A DNA stretch of 64,000 bases from an uncultured Eubacteriales bacterium. Its GTDB lineage: Bacteria > Bacillota > Clostridia > Oscillospirales > Oscillospiraceae. The notes below the pieces were generated by a model that ran no database searches, was not told the DNA's origin, and saw nothing but the letters and a program-made list of their open reading frames with translations. Positions 1 to 8,815 of this stretch are shown piece by piece (position 1 is the stretch's first letter; each line of letters opens with the position of its first letter). Both the position numbers and the translations under genes were made by a program. Location: assembly GCA_958402445.1 (NCBI GenBank), contig CATXTO010000002.1, positions 62,001 through 126,000 on the forward strand, given 5' to 3'.

Positions 1-404
1 TTGGTTCCACGGAAAATCGAGATTTCCGGAAAGCCTGCGCCAAAATTCTGCGACAGAAGCGCGGTGGCAAACCAGCCAGAGACGATGAGCAGGGACCATT
101 CCAAGGCATGGCCATCTCGGTCTAGCCAGAGCCAAATCCATACAAAGTTGGTAAAGCCGTAGCTGATCGACAGCCACAGCAGAAACCAAAACGGGTCGGC
201 GCCCACCACCTGCCGCGTTCCTAGCCACTGGTAAAATATGCCATAATCCACGACAAAGTACAAAAGGCCGCCCAGCAAGCCGACAAAGATGGCCTGATAA
301 CGTTTTGTCCAGAGCAGGACGCCAAGGACCGTCAGCAAGAAGGTGAAATCCAGCCAGATGTAAAGCGTATTCATGGTTCGAGCTGCAATGACCTCTTGAA
401 GCAC
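1..404 (-). CDS. Membrane protein, N-terminal part (runs off window)
   Basis: The reading frame is open from a GTG at 404 to the window edge, about 134 codons, so the C-terminus is missing. The start is set by an AGGAGG at 412-417 on the minus strand, seven bases before the GTG. The translation starts MLQEVIAARTMNTLYIWLDF and is rich in Leu, Phe, Trp and Gly, with about four hydrophobic stretches separated by short polar turns, which indicates an integral membrane protein. I do not recognise the family. It lies downstream of the tRNA-Leu terminator on the same strand, so it probably has its own promoter. Confidence 0.7.
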   Translation of the reverse strand, partial: MLQEVIAARTMNTLYIWLDFTFLLTVLGVLLWTKRYQAIFVGLLGGLLYFVVDYGIFYQWLGTRQVVGADPFWFLLWLSISYGFTNFVWIWLWLDRDGHALEWSLLIVSGWFATALLSQNFGAGFPEISIFRGT

Positions 405-520
405 AGGGATTCCTCCTTTGACTATTTCTTTCATACCTATGTAAGCGGGAGGCCCGGGGGCTGGGAAGGTAGAACGCGCCTGGTCGGCAGACCCACAGGA
501 CCTCTGAAAAATGAGCGTTT

Positions 521-566
521 TTAAAAAAGAACGCCGCCGTGAACCATGCACAGTTCGCGGCGGCGT
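521..566 (-). terminator. Rho-independent terminator of tRNA-Leu
   Basis: Positions 531-544 and 553-566 form a 14-bp stem with one G-U pair. On the minus strand it is followed by TTCTTTTTT. The upstream arm begins at base 566, the last A of the tRNA CCA end, so the terminator directly abuts the tRNA. Confidence 0.85.
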
Positions 567-650
567 GGTGCAAGAGAGGAGACTCGAACTCCCACGGCGG
601 TTGCCACACGCACCTCAAACGTGCTTGTCTACCGATTCCAACACTCTTGC
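566..650 (-). tRNA. tRNA-Leu (anticodon GAG)
   Basis: This is an 85-nt class II tRNA with encoded CCA. The acceptor stem GCAAGAG (650-644) pairs with CTCTTGC (576-570). The anticodon stem CACGT/GCGTG encloses loop TTGAGGT, with anticodon GAG complementary to 614-616. A long variable arm (GGC-aacc-GCC) and the T arm GGGAG-TTCGAGT-CTCCT are present. The long variable arm and the anticodon identify leucine decoding CUC/CUU codons. Confidence 0.95.
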
Positions 651-671
651 AATTCATAGATAGCGGTTGTT

Positions 672-700
672 ATTATACTGGTATCGGTGGATTTTGTCAA
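672..700 (-). promoter_or_regulatory. Sigma-A promoter of tRNA-Leu
   Basis: On the minus strand there is TTGACA (700-695), a 17-bp spacer and TATAAT (677-672), a perfect consensus promoter ending 21 bases before the mature tRNA 5' end. Confidence 0.9.
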
Positions 701-734
701 CTCCTTTTTATGGTCTTCTCCGCCCAGCCAAGCT

Positions 735-3700
735 ACGTGACTTTACGCGCCACTTACGTGGCGCGACGAAACTGACTCACTTACTCCTGTGGTCAAAATG
801 ACATTTCAATCCACGCGCCACTTACGTGGCGCGACAACTTGCCATGAATAACGATATTTTACTTGAAGGATTTCAATCCACGCGCCACTTACGTGGCGCG
901 ACCAGAGCTATAAGGCGGTTAGAAAATCTCGACATAGTATTTCAATCCACGCGCCACTTACGTGGCGCGACCCACCCGAAACGTGGCCGTGTTTTGCACA
1001 ATCGAATTTCAATCCACGCGCCACTTACGTGGCGCGACCTTCGGCTACGGCTACGGCTACGAAAACGGCATAAATTTCAATCCACGCGCCACTTACGTGG
1101 CGCGACTCCAGAGACGGCCAGGAAATAACGATGGTCGATACATTTCAATCCACGCGCCACTTACGTGGCGCGACGGAGAAACCTTTGTATTGCTGACGAG
1201 ATAGTGAAATTTCAATCCACGCGCCACTTACGTGGCGCGACCCACCTGGCCTGCCTCCTTTTTGTCTATTATAGGAATTTCAATCCACGCGCCACTTACG
1301 TGGCGCGACTTCTCAATCACGTACCTTCCGCCCTCCAGCAAATATTTCAATCCACGCGCCACTTACGTGGCGCGACGCGCAGACCTCCAGGGCGCAAACC
1401 TCCATGATGCATTTCAATCCACGCGCCACTTACGTGGCGCGACCTGCCCAAGCAAGCTCGGAGAGCTTTTTAAGAGCATTTCAATCCACGCGCCACTTAC
1501 GTGGCGCGACTCCCCAAAAAACGCGGAACACGCAGAGCAGGAGTATTTCAATCCACGCGCCACTTACGTGGCGCGACCAGCACGGGCACGGCACTGGGCC
1601 TTGCCACGACAATTTCAATCCACGCGCCACTTACGTGGCGCGACACACGCTGTCGATCTTACCATCTTTGCCGTTGGGGATTTCAATCCACGCGCCACTT
1701 ACGTGGCGCGACAGGGACACTTATAGCAGTGCCTACGAGAGTATCACAATTTCAATCCACGCGCCACTTACGTGGCGCGACGTCCGGCAATCCGCTTCGT
1801 TGCCCCGGACAGCAAATTTCAATCCACGCGCCACTTACGTGGCGCGACGAGCTCGTACAGAGCGCCAAGCCGAACTGTCATAATTTCAATCCACGCGCCA
1901 CTTACGTGGCGCGACGGCCTATTATGACCGGTCTATCGAGGATGCCACGGATTTCAATCCACGCGCCACTTACGTGGCGCGACCTTAATTATAATGTGCG
2001 GGCGAAAGGAGTATGGAAAATTTCAATCCACGCGCCACTTACGTGGCGCGACGACGGACAGCAGTCGTCTAAGGCTATATTTGCTTTATTTCAATCCACG
2101 CGCCACTTACGTGGCGCGACCGCGCGTCGTCGTCCATGTAATAAGCCATTACATATTTCAATCCACGCGCCACTTACGTGGCGCGACTCCGGACGGCCCT
2201 CCAGGAGGACCGAGCGGCGATTTCAATCCACGCGCCACTTACGTGGCGCGACGAGACAGCGTATCGTCCAGAGGCAGCGGTTGAGTATTTCAATCCACGC
2301 GCCACTTACGTGGCGCGACTCCGGACAAATCCACCTGGCTCCGAGCCGAAAAGATTTCAATCCACGCGCCACTTACGTGGCGCGACCTGATTGAGCATCT
2401 ACAATGCCTGATGCACGACGATTTCAATCCACGCGCCACTTACGTGGCGCGACGGCGATGGCAGTGGAGATGGATCCAACTACTGCGATTTCAATCCACG
2501 CGCCACTTACGTGGCGCGACTTCCCCCAGAAGAGCAACCTGTAACCGCGGTCAAAAATTTCAATCCACGCGCCACTTACGTGGCGCGACAACCATCCATT
2601 GTTTTTTTCCTCAGTAGCCGGGATTTCAATCCACGCGCCACTTACGTGGCGCGACGTAGGAGTACATCCAAGCACGTTCAACGGATATGAATTTCAATCC
2701 ACGCGCCACTTACGTGGCGCGACAGGTCGCTACTACAATTATCTTCGGTAATCTGGAATTTCAATCCACGCGCCACTTACGTGGCGCGACCGGGTCAGCT
2801 CCACGTAAGCGGTGGACAAATTTTATTTCAATCCACGCGCCACTTACGTGGCGCGACCATGACAATTTCGTTTTCTCCCGGCATCAACAAAGATTTCAAT
2901 CCACGCGCCACTTACGTGGCGCGACGACGCGCCGGACCGTTTTGGCTGTCCGGGGCTACATTTCAATCCACGCGCCACTTACGTGGCGCGACATCAAGTC
3001 ATTATGCCACTACTGCCCCCGATCATATTTCAATCCACGCGCCACTTACGTGGCGCGACCGCGGGTACCTTCTCGCCCTCCGGGAGCTTGATATTTCAAT
3101 CCACGCGCCACTTACGTGGCGCGACTTTTGTACGATGGTACGAGTGATATACTTGAGGCATTTCAATCCACGCGCCACTTACGTGGCGCGACATGACGCC
3201 GCTATCACCACGTACCTCATATTCCGATTTCAATCCACGCGCCACTTACGTGGCGCGACATTGTCGGTGTAGATGATGGACAGTAGATAGGGGTATTTCA
3301 ATCCACGCGCCACTTACGTGGCGCGACCCTTTACAGAGGGGATTGCATCATCCGTGGCGGATTTCAATCCACGCGCCACTTACGTGGCGCGACATGGAGA
3401 AGTAGGAGGTCATATGCCGGATATACTATTTCAATCCACGCGCCACTTACGTGGCGCGACTTAGCCATAAGGCGCCTCCCATACCCACTCATAATATTTC
3501 AATCCACGCGCCACTTACGTGGCGCGACTAGACCGGGAGCAAGTTATAGACGCCCTGCACCAGATTTCAATCCACGCGCCACTTACGTGGCGCGACGGAC
3601 CCGGAGGCAATAACCGTCCTACGCCAACGCATTTCAATCCACGCGCCACTTACGTGGCGCGACTGTAACTGGACACATTGCTCTCTAGGTACTCCCAGAT

Positions 3701-5408
3701 TTCAATCCACGCGCCACTTACGTGGCGCGACAGCATAGCTTCCCCAGCACACCCAGCCTCCCAGATTTCAATCCACGCGCCACTTACGTGGCGCGACGGA
3801 ACAATTCTGGGATACGGTTAATGTGGAAAAAATTTCAATCCACGCGCCACTTACGTGGCGCGACGGTGAATGTCACAGAATTTGTCCGCACCCATCCCAT
3901 TTCAATCCACGCGCCACTTACGTGGCGCGACCCTATTCCCGTGGCAAAGACGATACTTTACGCCCATTTCAATCCACGCGCCACTTACGTGGCGCGACCG
4001 GGCATGGCCAAGGCCAGCAACGACGATCTGAAATTTCAATCCACGCGCCACTTACGTGGCGCGACGTACGTTGAGCGATGTCCTTGCCAGCATGGAGCAA
4101 TTTCAATCCACGCGCCACTTACGTGGCGCGACCTCCAGATCATGCCCATCAACCGTGACGGGCTGTATTTCAATCCACGCGCCACTTACGTGGCGCGACA
4201 ATGGAGGTGACAAAATGACTACAGAGCAGATGGTATTTCAATCCACGCGCCACTTACGTGGCGCGACTGGAATCGCCAACAAGTGTTCGGATTTCCCTGT
4301 CATTTCAATCCACGCGCCACTTACGTGGCGCGACAGATACCTGTTTATTTTTTTAGCCCGGAGGTTCAGATTTCAATCCACGCGCCACTTACGTGGCGCG
4401 ACTTCGTCCATATTGCTGGGACAATGGAATAATGCAAATTTCAATCCACGCGCCACTTACGTGGCGCGACGAGGCACGGAGCCCCTGGCGGAATATCTGA
4501 ATAATTTCAATCCACGCGCCACTTACGTGGCGCGACCATTGGCAATTTTGTTGCCATTTTTGCCTCTCACATTTCAATCCACGCGCCACTTACGTGGCGC
4601 GACCGGCAGCAGCTACGGCGAAGGCTACGGCTACGGCATTTCAATCCACGCGCCACTTACGTGGCGCGACCCTACATTTCCTTTTATGGGCCTAAAAACC
4701 AAATTTCAATCCACGCGCCACTTACGTGGCGCGACGGATGAGTTCGCGGACGAAAAAAAGCTGGTGCATATTTCAATCCACGCGCCACTTACGTGGCGCG
4801 ACTGCGATCTGGAATATTACAGAAAAGGAGATTACTATTTCAATCCACGCGCCACTTACGTGGCGCGACTGGCCACGGTATAGGTGTGATCGCTGGCGTC
4901 ATCGATTTCAATCCACGCGCCACTTACGTGGCGCGACAGAGGCGGTCAAGAATCTGACCGCCTCCATGAACATTTCAATCCACGCGCCACTTACGTGGCG
5001 CGACGGGTATGCTCCGCGTGGAATTGGAGGCGGTTGACATTTCAATCCACGCGCCACTTACGTGGCGCGACCGACGAAACGCTTCCCACCGACCGTATCA
5101 AAGTCATTTCAATCCACGCGCCACTTACGTGGCGCGACTTTCTCTATCAGCTCAAAATGCTGATTCAATTCCATTTCAATCCACGCGCCACTTACGTGGC
5201 GCGACTTGCGGGTGCTGCCGATGGCGTTCAGGTATTTCAATTTCAATCCACGCGCCACTTACGTGGCGCGACGCGAGGTGCTGGGCATCTCCCCGGAGGC
5301 GGCGAAATTTCAATCCACGCGCCACTTACGTGGCGCGACGATGGCAGCGGCCAAGAACGCCGCCAAGCAGGGCAAATTTCAATCCACGCGCCACTTACGT
5401 GGCGCGAC
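735..5408 (-). CRISPR. Type I-C CRISPR array, 69 full repeats plus a degenerate end repeat
   Basis: A 33-bp repeat occurs 69 times from 803-835 to 5376-5408, with spacers of about 33-36 bp. A 70th copy at 735-767 keeps its last 23 plus-strand bases but has lost most of the first ten, so there are 69 spacers. In crRNA orientation (minus strand) the repeat begins GTCGCGCCACGTAAGTGGCG and ends GGATTGAAAT, the usual type I-C form. It folds into an 8-bp stem, CGCGCCAC/GTGGCGCG, with a 4-nt loop. The cas genes lie upstream of the right end, so 5408 is the leader end and the degenerate copy marks the old, trailer end. All 69 full repeats look identical by eye. Confidence 0.99.
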
Positions 5409-5578
5409 TGCAATTTTGCACAATAACTGTACATAATTACATATTTAAACTTGTTGAATCCTCCAATTTCTCCTTTCATTTATCTTAATTATGATCATTT
5501 ATTTTCCTTCTTAACAAACTTTTCTGCTTTTTCACGGCGCGAAGGTAGCCAGAAAATTCTGTGCGCTTAGGGTTCGCG
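5409..5578 (-). promoter_or_regulatory. CRISPR leader
   Basis: This is a 170-bp, strongly AT-rich non-coding stretch between cas2 and the first repeat, in sharp contrast to the GC-rich cas genes. Its position and composition fit the leader that drives crRNA transcription and receives new spacers. I cannot point to a convincing -35/-10 pair. Confidence 0.75.
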
Positions 5579-5869
5579 TTACAGCAGCCAAACGCCCTCC
5601 GCATCGTAACCTGCCTTTGCACCCATGTGTTCAATGCGGTTGTGATAAGCATTTCCCAAATTATAAAAACGCAGACTGTCAACCTCCTTATCAATCAAGG
5701 ATTCCAGCTTCCGTTTGACCTCCACATACTGAGCAGCATCTAAATTACACTCAAAGACGCTGTTTTGAACGCGCTGCCCATAATTTACACATTGCTTTGC
5801 CACAAGCCGCAACCGCTTCCTGCCTGCCGCCGATTCCGTATTTACGTCATAAGTAATTAAAACCAGCAT
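5579..5869 (-). CDS. cas2: CRISPR-associated endonuclease Cas2 (type I-C)
   Basis: This 96-residue protein has normal Cas2 length. It begins MLVLITYDVNTESAAGRKRL, where the YDV motif at the end of the first beta strand is the Cas2 signature and carries the conserved Asp. The segment NYGQRVQNSVFECNL matches the second strand region of type I-C Cas2. Cas2 forms the dimer at the centre of the Cas1-Cas2 spacer integrase. It is the last cas gene, four bases after cas1, and sits next to the leader. Confidence 0.97.
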   Translation of the reverse strand: MLVLITYDVNTESAAGRKRLRLVAKQCVNYGQRVQNSVFECNLDAAQYVEVKRKLESLIDKEVDSLRFYNLGNAYHNRIEHMGAKAGYDAEGVWLL

Positions 5870-5873
5870 TTTT

Positions 5874-6905
5874 TTACTTCCAAAAATAGGGCGGGTATTG
5901 CTCTATATCTCCCCGCAGGCAACGGGCCAGCAGGAGCGCCTGCACATGAGGTACGAGTCCCCACGCCATCCGTTCTTTTAAAAATGGGTGCTGGACCAAG
6001 TCCCTTTTTCGCTCCTGCCAAGCCGTCAATACGCTCTTCCTCCCAGATTCGTCCAAAAAAACCGCGCCGTTTTCCCGCACTTCAAACTGCTTCGGGGACA
6101 AAACCCTGGTATTGACCAATGTCAGCGCCAAGCGGTCCGCCATCACGGGCCTCAGCTCTTCCATTAAATCCAAGGCTAAGGAAGCACGGCCCGGGCGGTC
6201 TGTATGCAGATATCCCACATAAGGATCCAATCCTACCCCCTCCAGCGCCGACGCGCAGTCGTGGGCCAAAAGCGTATACAAAAAGGAGAGCACCGCATTG
6301 ATTCGATCCAACGGAGGACGCCGAGAGCGGCCATGAAACGCGAAGTCCTCCCGATTCTGCAAAACCATTTGGTCAAATAAGTCAAAATACTGCTTTGCAG
6401 CCGTTCCCTCCAGTCCCCGCAGTGTTTCCATGCTGACTGCTCCGTCCAACTGCAAAATAGCCTGACCCAGCCGGTCGGAGACTGCCTGAAATGCCACCGT
6501 GTCCACGCGCTGCGGATGGTCTCGACAGGCGCGTAGGAGCACCTGACGGGAATTCCAAATTTTCCCGATTAAAAAGCAGCGCGCAATCTCGCAGGCCGAA
6601 GGTACAATCTCCGCACGGCGATATTGCTCCCGCCGCAGAAACACGTTGCCCCGGACTTCCCCGGTCACCCGGCAGAGAAACCGGCCATAGGGCGTGAAAA
6701 AGCAAACGGGAATGCTTTTTGCACAGCAGGCGCCTAGCAAAGCCGGAGAGGCGCCTTTATAACTAAAACACAAAATGGTCTCCAGTGCATGCAACGGGAA
6801 TCGCCCCAAGCTGATCTCACCTTGGAGAATGACTACATTTTCCCCCTCCAGCGTCAGATAGGCGTCCTCTGTTAATACGTACAGGCAATTTAGCAGTTTT
6901 CGCAC
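5874..6905 (-). CDS. cas1: CRISPR-associated endonuclease/integrase Cas1 (type I-C)
   Basis: This 343-residue Cas1 integrates new spacers at the leader end with Cas2. The metal-binding residues are visible: Glu166 in the LEGTAAKQYF motif, His234 in YLHTDRPG and Asp246 in ALDLMEELRP. The N-terminal beta domain and C-terminal helical domain have normal proportions. The start overlaps the cas4 end by 16 bases, so the two genes are translationally linked, which suits the role of Cas4 in trimming prespacers for Cas1-Cas2. Confidence 0.98.
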   Translation of the reverse strand: MRKLLNCLYVLTEDAYLTLEGENVVILQGEISLGRFPLHALETILCFSYKGASPALLGACCAKSIPVCFFTPYGRFLCRVTGEVRGNVFLRREQYRRAEIVPSACEIARCFLIGKIWNSRQVLLRACRDHPQRVDTVAFQAVSDRLGQAILQLDGAVSMETLRGLEGTAAKQYFDLFDQMVLQNREDFAFHGRSRRPPLDRINAVLSFLYTLLAHDCASALEGVGLDPYVGYLHTDRPGRASLALDLMEELRPVMADRLALTLVNTRVLSPKQFEVRENGAVFLDESGRKSVLTAWQERKRDLVQHPFLKERMAWGLVPHVQALLLARCLRGDIEQYPPYFWK

Positions 6906-7567
6906 TGCGCCACCTCCTCCATCGCCTGACGCAAATACGCCGCTGCTCCTGGATTTTTAAACAGGCCAGGAAGGCAGATTTCATGCAGTGAACAGGCGTT
7001 GCAGGACTTGCTCAGCTTTCCTTTCGGAGTATGCCGCCGCTGCGCATATTCCTGCATTTGGCACAGAAGGCGCTCCACTGTCTTTCTGAGCTCTGGCGTA
7101 AAATCCACCCCCTGCCTTCTGCGAGTCTGCCCATAATATAGAGCGCCCGACGGGATAGTGCAGCACAGCATTTCCTCCAGACAAATGGCTTGGCCACACA
7201 ATTGGAGCTGGTCTGCCAAATGGTCCTTTGGCTCGCCTCGTTTATACTCTACTGGGAAGGGCTGCCAGAGCCCTTCCCGATTCCAAAGGGGCACCCCCTG
7301 GGGATCTCTGTGGAATTCCACTACATCACAGGCACCAGTGACACCCAGGCGGGCCGAGAAAACGCGCAAATCCCGCAGAATAATGAGGTCCCCTCTGGTT
7401 TCTGTGGCTGCCGCATTGTGGGCCTTTTCGTGAAGAATACGTCCCTCCGCTGTCCGGATGTTTTCCTGCCACTGCTGCTCCAGGTAAATGAGCGCCCACT
7501 GTCTGGGGCAAAAGGCAAAGTGCTGCAGGCCGGACAGGGCAAGCCAATCCTCTTCGGCGTAGGTCAC
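6890..7567 (-). CDS. cas4: CRISPR-associated exonuclease Cas4
   Basis: This 225-residue RecB-like nuclease processes prespacers and helps select PAM and orientation. The iron-sulphur cysteines are Cys20 (FAFCPRQW) and Cys189, Cys192 and Cys198 near the C-terminus (SCNACSLHEIC). The nuclease core shows Asp81 (GACDVVEF), Glu107-x-Lys109 (VEYKRG) and Gln121. The gene overlaps cas7 by four bases and cas1 by 16, in the standard type I-C order. Confidence 0.97.
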   Translation of the reverse strand: MTYAEEDWLALSGLQHFAFCPRQWALIYLEQQWQENIRTAEGRILHEKAHNAAATETRGDLIILRDLRVFSARLGVTGACDVVEFHRDPQGVPLWNREGLWQPFPVEYKRGEPKDHLADQLQLCGQAICLEEMLCCTIPSGALYYGQTRRRQGVDFTPELRKTVERLLCQMQEYAQRRHTPKGKLSKSCNACSLHEICLPGLFKNPGAAAYLRQAMEEVAQCENC

Positions 7568-8454
7568 CCCATCCGTGTGCAGCTCACGCCCTCCGGTACA
7601 TCGCCCACCGTAACCGTGTAGTCGCTGTAGGACCTGGGAAATACCACGCCGTCCTTCCGCCTTACCTCCACCGTTTCAAACAATCGATGGGCTGGTGCGT
7701 TTCCAAATTCACTGTCGTGCCGAAACACAATCAGCTCCCGAACCGCCATTTTTCCCCGGGCCGCAGAGTGGTCATGCTCAAACATGTTTAAAATCGCTGT
7801 CCATAAAAGCTGTAAATCCGCCTCGCTGAAGCCTGTCACCTTTCGCGCCAGGTTGGCCGAGATATAGCCCTCAGCCCGGTACAGGCCGTAAGGGACGATG
7901 TACTTCCGGCCCATTTCCGTCCCTTTGTTTTCCGCATCCGCCTCTGTGGTAATGGCCACGCGGGTGATGGTGATTTCCTGGGGCACAATCGGGTCCACGG
8001 ACCGGGCAAAGCTCAGCTGCACCGGTCCCCGTACCTGGCCGCAGTTCAAGGCTCCCTTGACAAAGGTAGTCATCACCGCTCCAAAAGCCCGGATATCAAA
8101 AAAATTATCGCACATGAAGTCCCGCAGCTTCATATCCAGATCCGGATTTTTCTTTTTTGCTTCTTTTAATGACTTGTCGTCCGTCTTGACCCCCAAATAG
8201 GCACAAGCCTCTGCATCGGAACGGTTTAGCGGGACCCCATCCTTAATGTAAATCCGATAGCCGGGAACCCCCTCCTGAACTGTCTCCACATAATTCCGGA
8301 TCTTCCGTTTCAGGCAAACGTCCGTCACCAGACCGTAGCCACTCTCCGGGTCCACCCGGGGCATATTCCCCGCGTCCGGGTCTCCATTGGGGTTCCCATT
8401 CTCTACGTCAAACAAAATAATAAATTCGTACCGGTTGTGAATCGCCTCAGCCAT
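7564..8454 (-). CDS. cas7: Cascade backbone protein Cas7 (Csd2, type I-C)
   Basis: This 296-residue Cas7/Csd2 polymerises along the crRNA spacer in type I-C Cascade. The N-terminus (MAEAIHNRYEFIILFDVENG, then NPNGDPDAGN) is the typical Csd2 opening. The start at 8454 has GGAGGAG just upstream. A frame extending to 8514 lacks a ribosome site and would lie wholly inside cas8c. The chosen start overlaps the cas8c stop by eight bases. Confidence 0.96.
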   Translation of the reverse strand: MAEAIHNRYEFIILFDVENGNPNGDPDAGNMPRVDPESGYGLVTDVCLKRKIRNYVETVQEGVPGYRIYIKDGVPLNRSDAEACAYLGVKTDDKSLKEAKKKNPDLDMKLRDFMCDNFFDIRAFGAVMTTFVKGALNCGQVRGPVQLSFARSVDPIVPQEITITRVAITTEADAENKGTEMGRKYIVPYGLYRAEGYISANLARKVTGFSEADLQLLWTAILNMFEHDHSAARGKMAVRELIVFRHDSEFGNAPAHRLFETVEVRRKDGVVFPRSYSDYTVTVGDVPEGVSCTRMG

Positions 8455-8815
8455 TTGATGTCTCCTCCTTTTTTTCGTACCGTTTTTGTGTCTGCTGATA
8501 ATATCCCAGGTCAAAGGACGCCTGCTCCGGCAGGTTTTGCCGCATCGGCAGGCTCTCCCCCAGCCAATCCTTAATTTGGCCCACCTGCTTGTCGTAATAG
8601 ATGCGCTGTCCGGCAGACAGCTTGCGCAAATGCTTCTGATACAGCTGATTCAGGATGGGAAATATGGTCGCCGGAGTGGAAGCGGCGGAGTTAAAATACT
8701 TGTCCTTGATGGTCGCCTTCACGCCGGGACTGGCCGCAAGCTGTACCGCCTCCAAAATGGAGAACAGCCGCCCCAATAAATAGGCTGGATTGGTGCTGGA
8801 TTCATTCAATGCCAC
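8447..8815 (-). CDS. cas11c: Internal small subunit Cas11c, translated from within cas8c
   Basis: In frame with cas8c, codon 460 is a GTG at 8815. It is preceded by a perfect AGGAGG (8829-8824) at eight-base spacing, which has no other obvious purpose inside a coding region. Translation from here gives 122 residues beginning MALNESSTNPAYLLGRLF, almost entirely helical in character. Type I-C systems are known to make Cas11c from an internal start in cas8c, and size and position match. No protein evidence is available here, so the call is inference from the ribosome site. Confidence 0.75.
   Translation of the reverse strand: MALNESSTNPAYLLGRLFSILEAVQLAASPGVKATIKDKYFNSAASTPATIFPILNQLYQKHLRKLSAGQRIYYDKQVGQIKDWLGESLPMRQNLPEQASFDLGYYQQTQKRYEKKEETSNG

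Noticed and set aside
826..5488. Many open frames of 70-300 codons inside the CRISPR array
   Set aside because: They are translations of the repeat (recurring NPRATYVAR, FQSTRHLRGA and similar) joined by spacer sequence, not genes.
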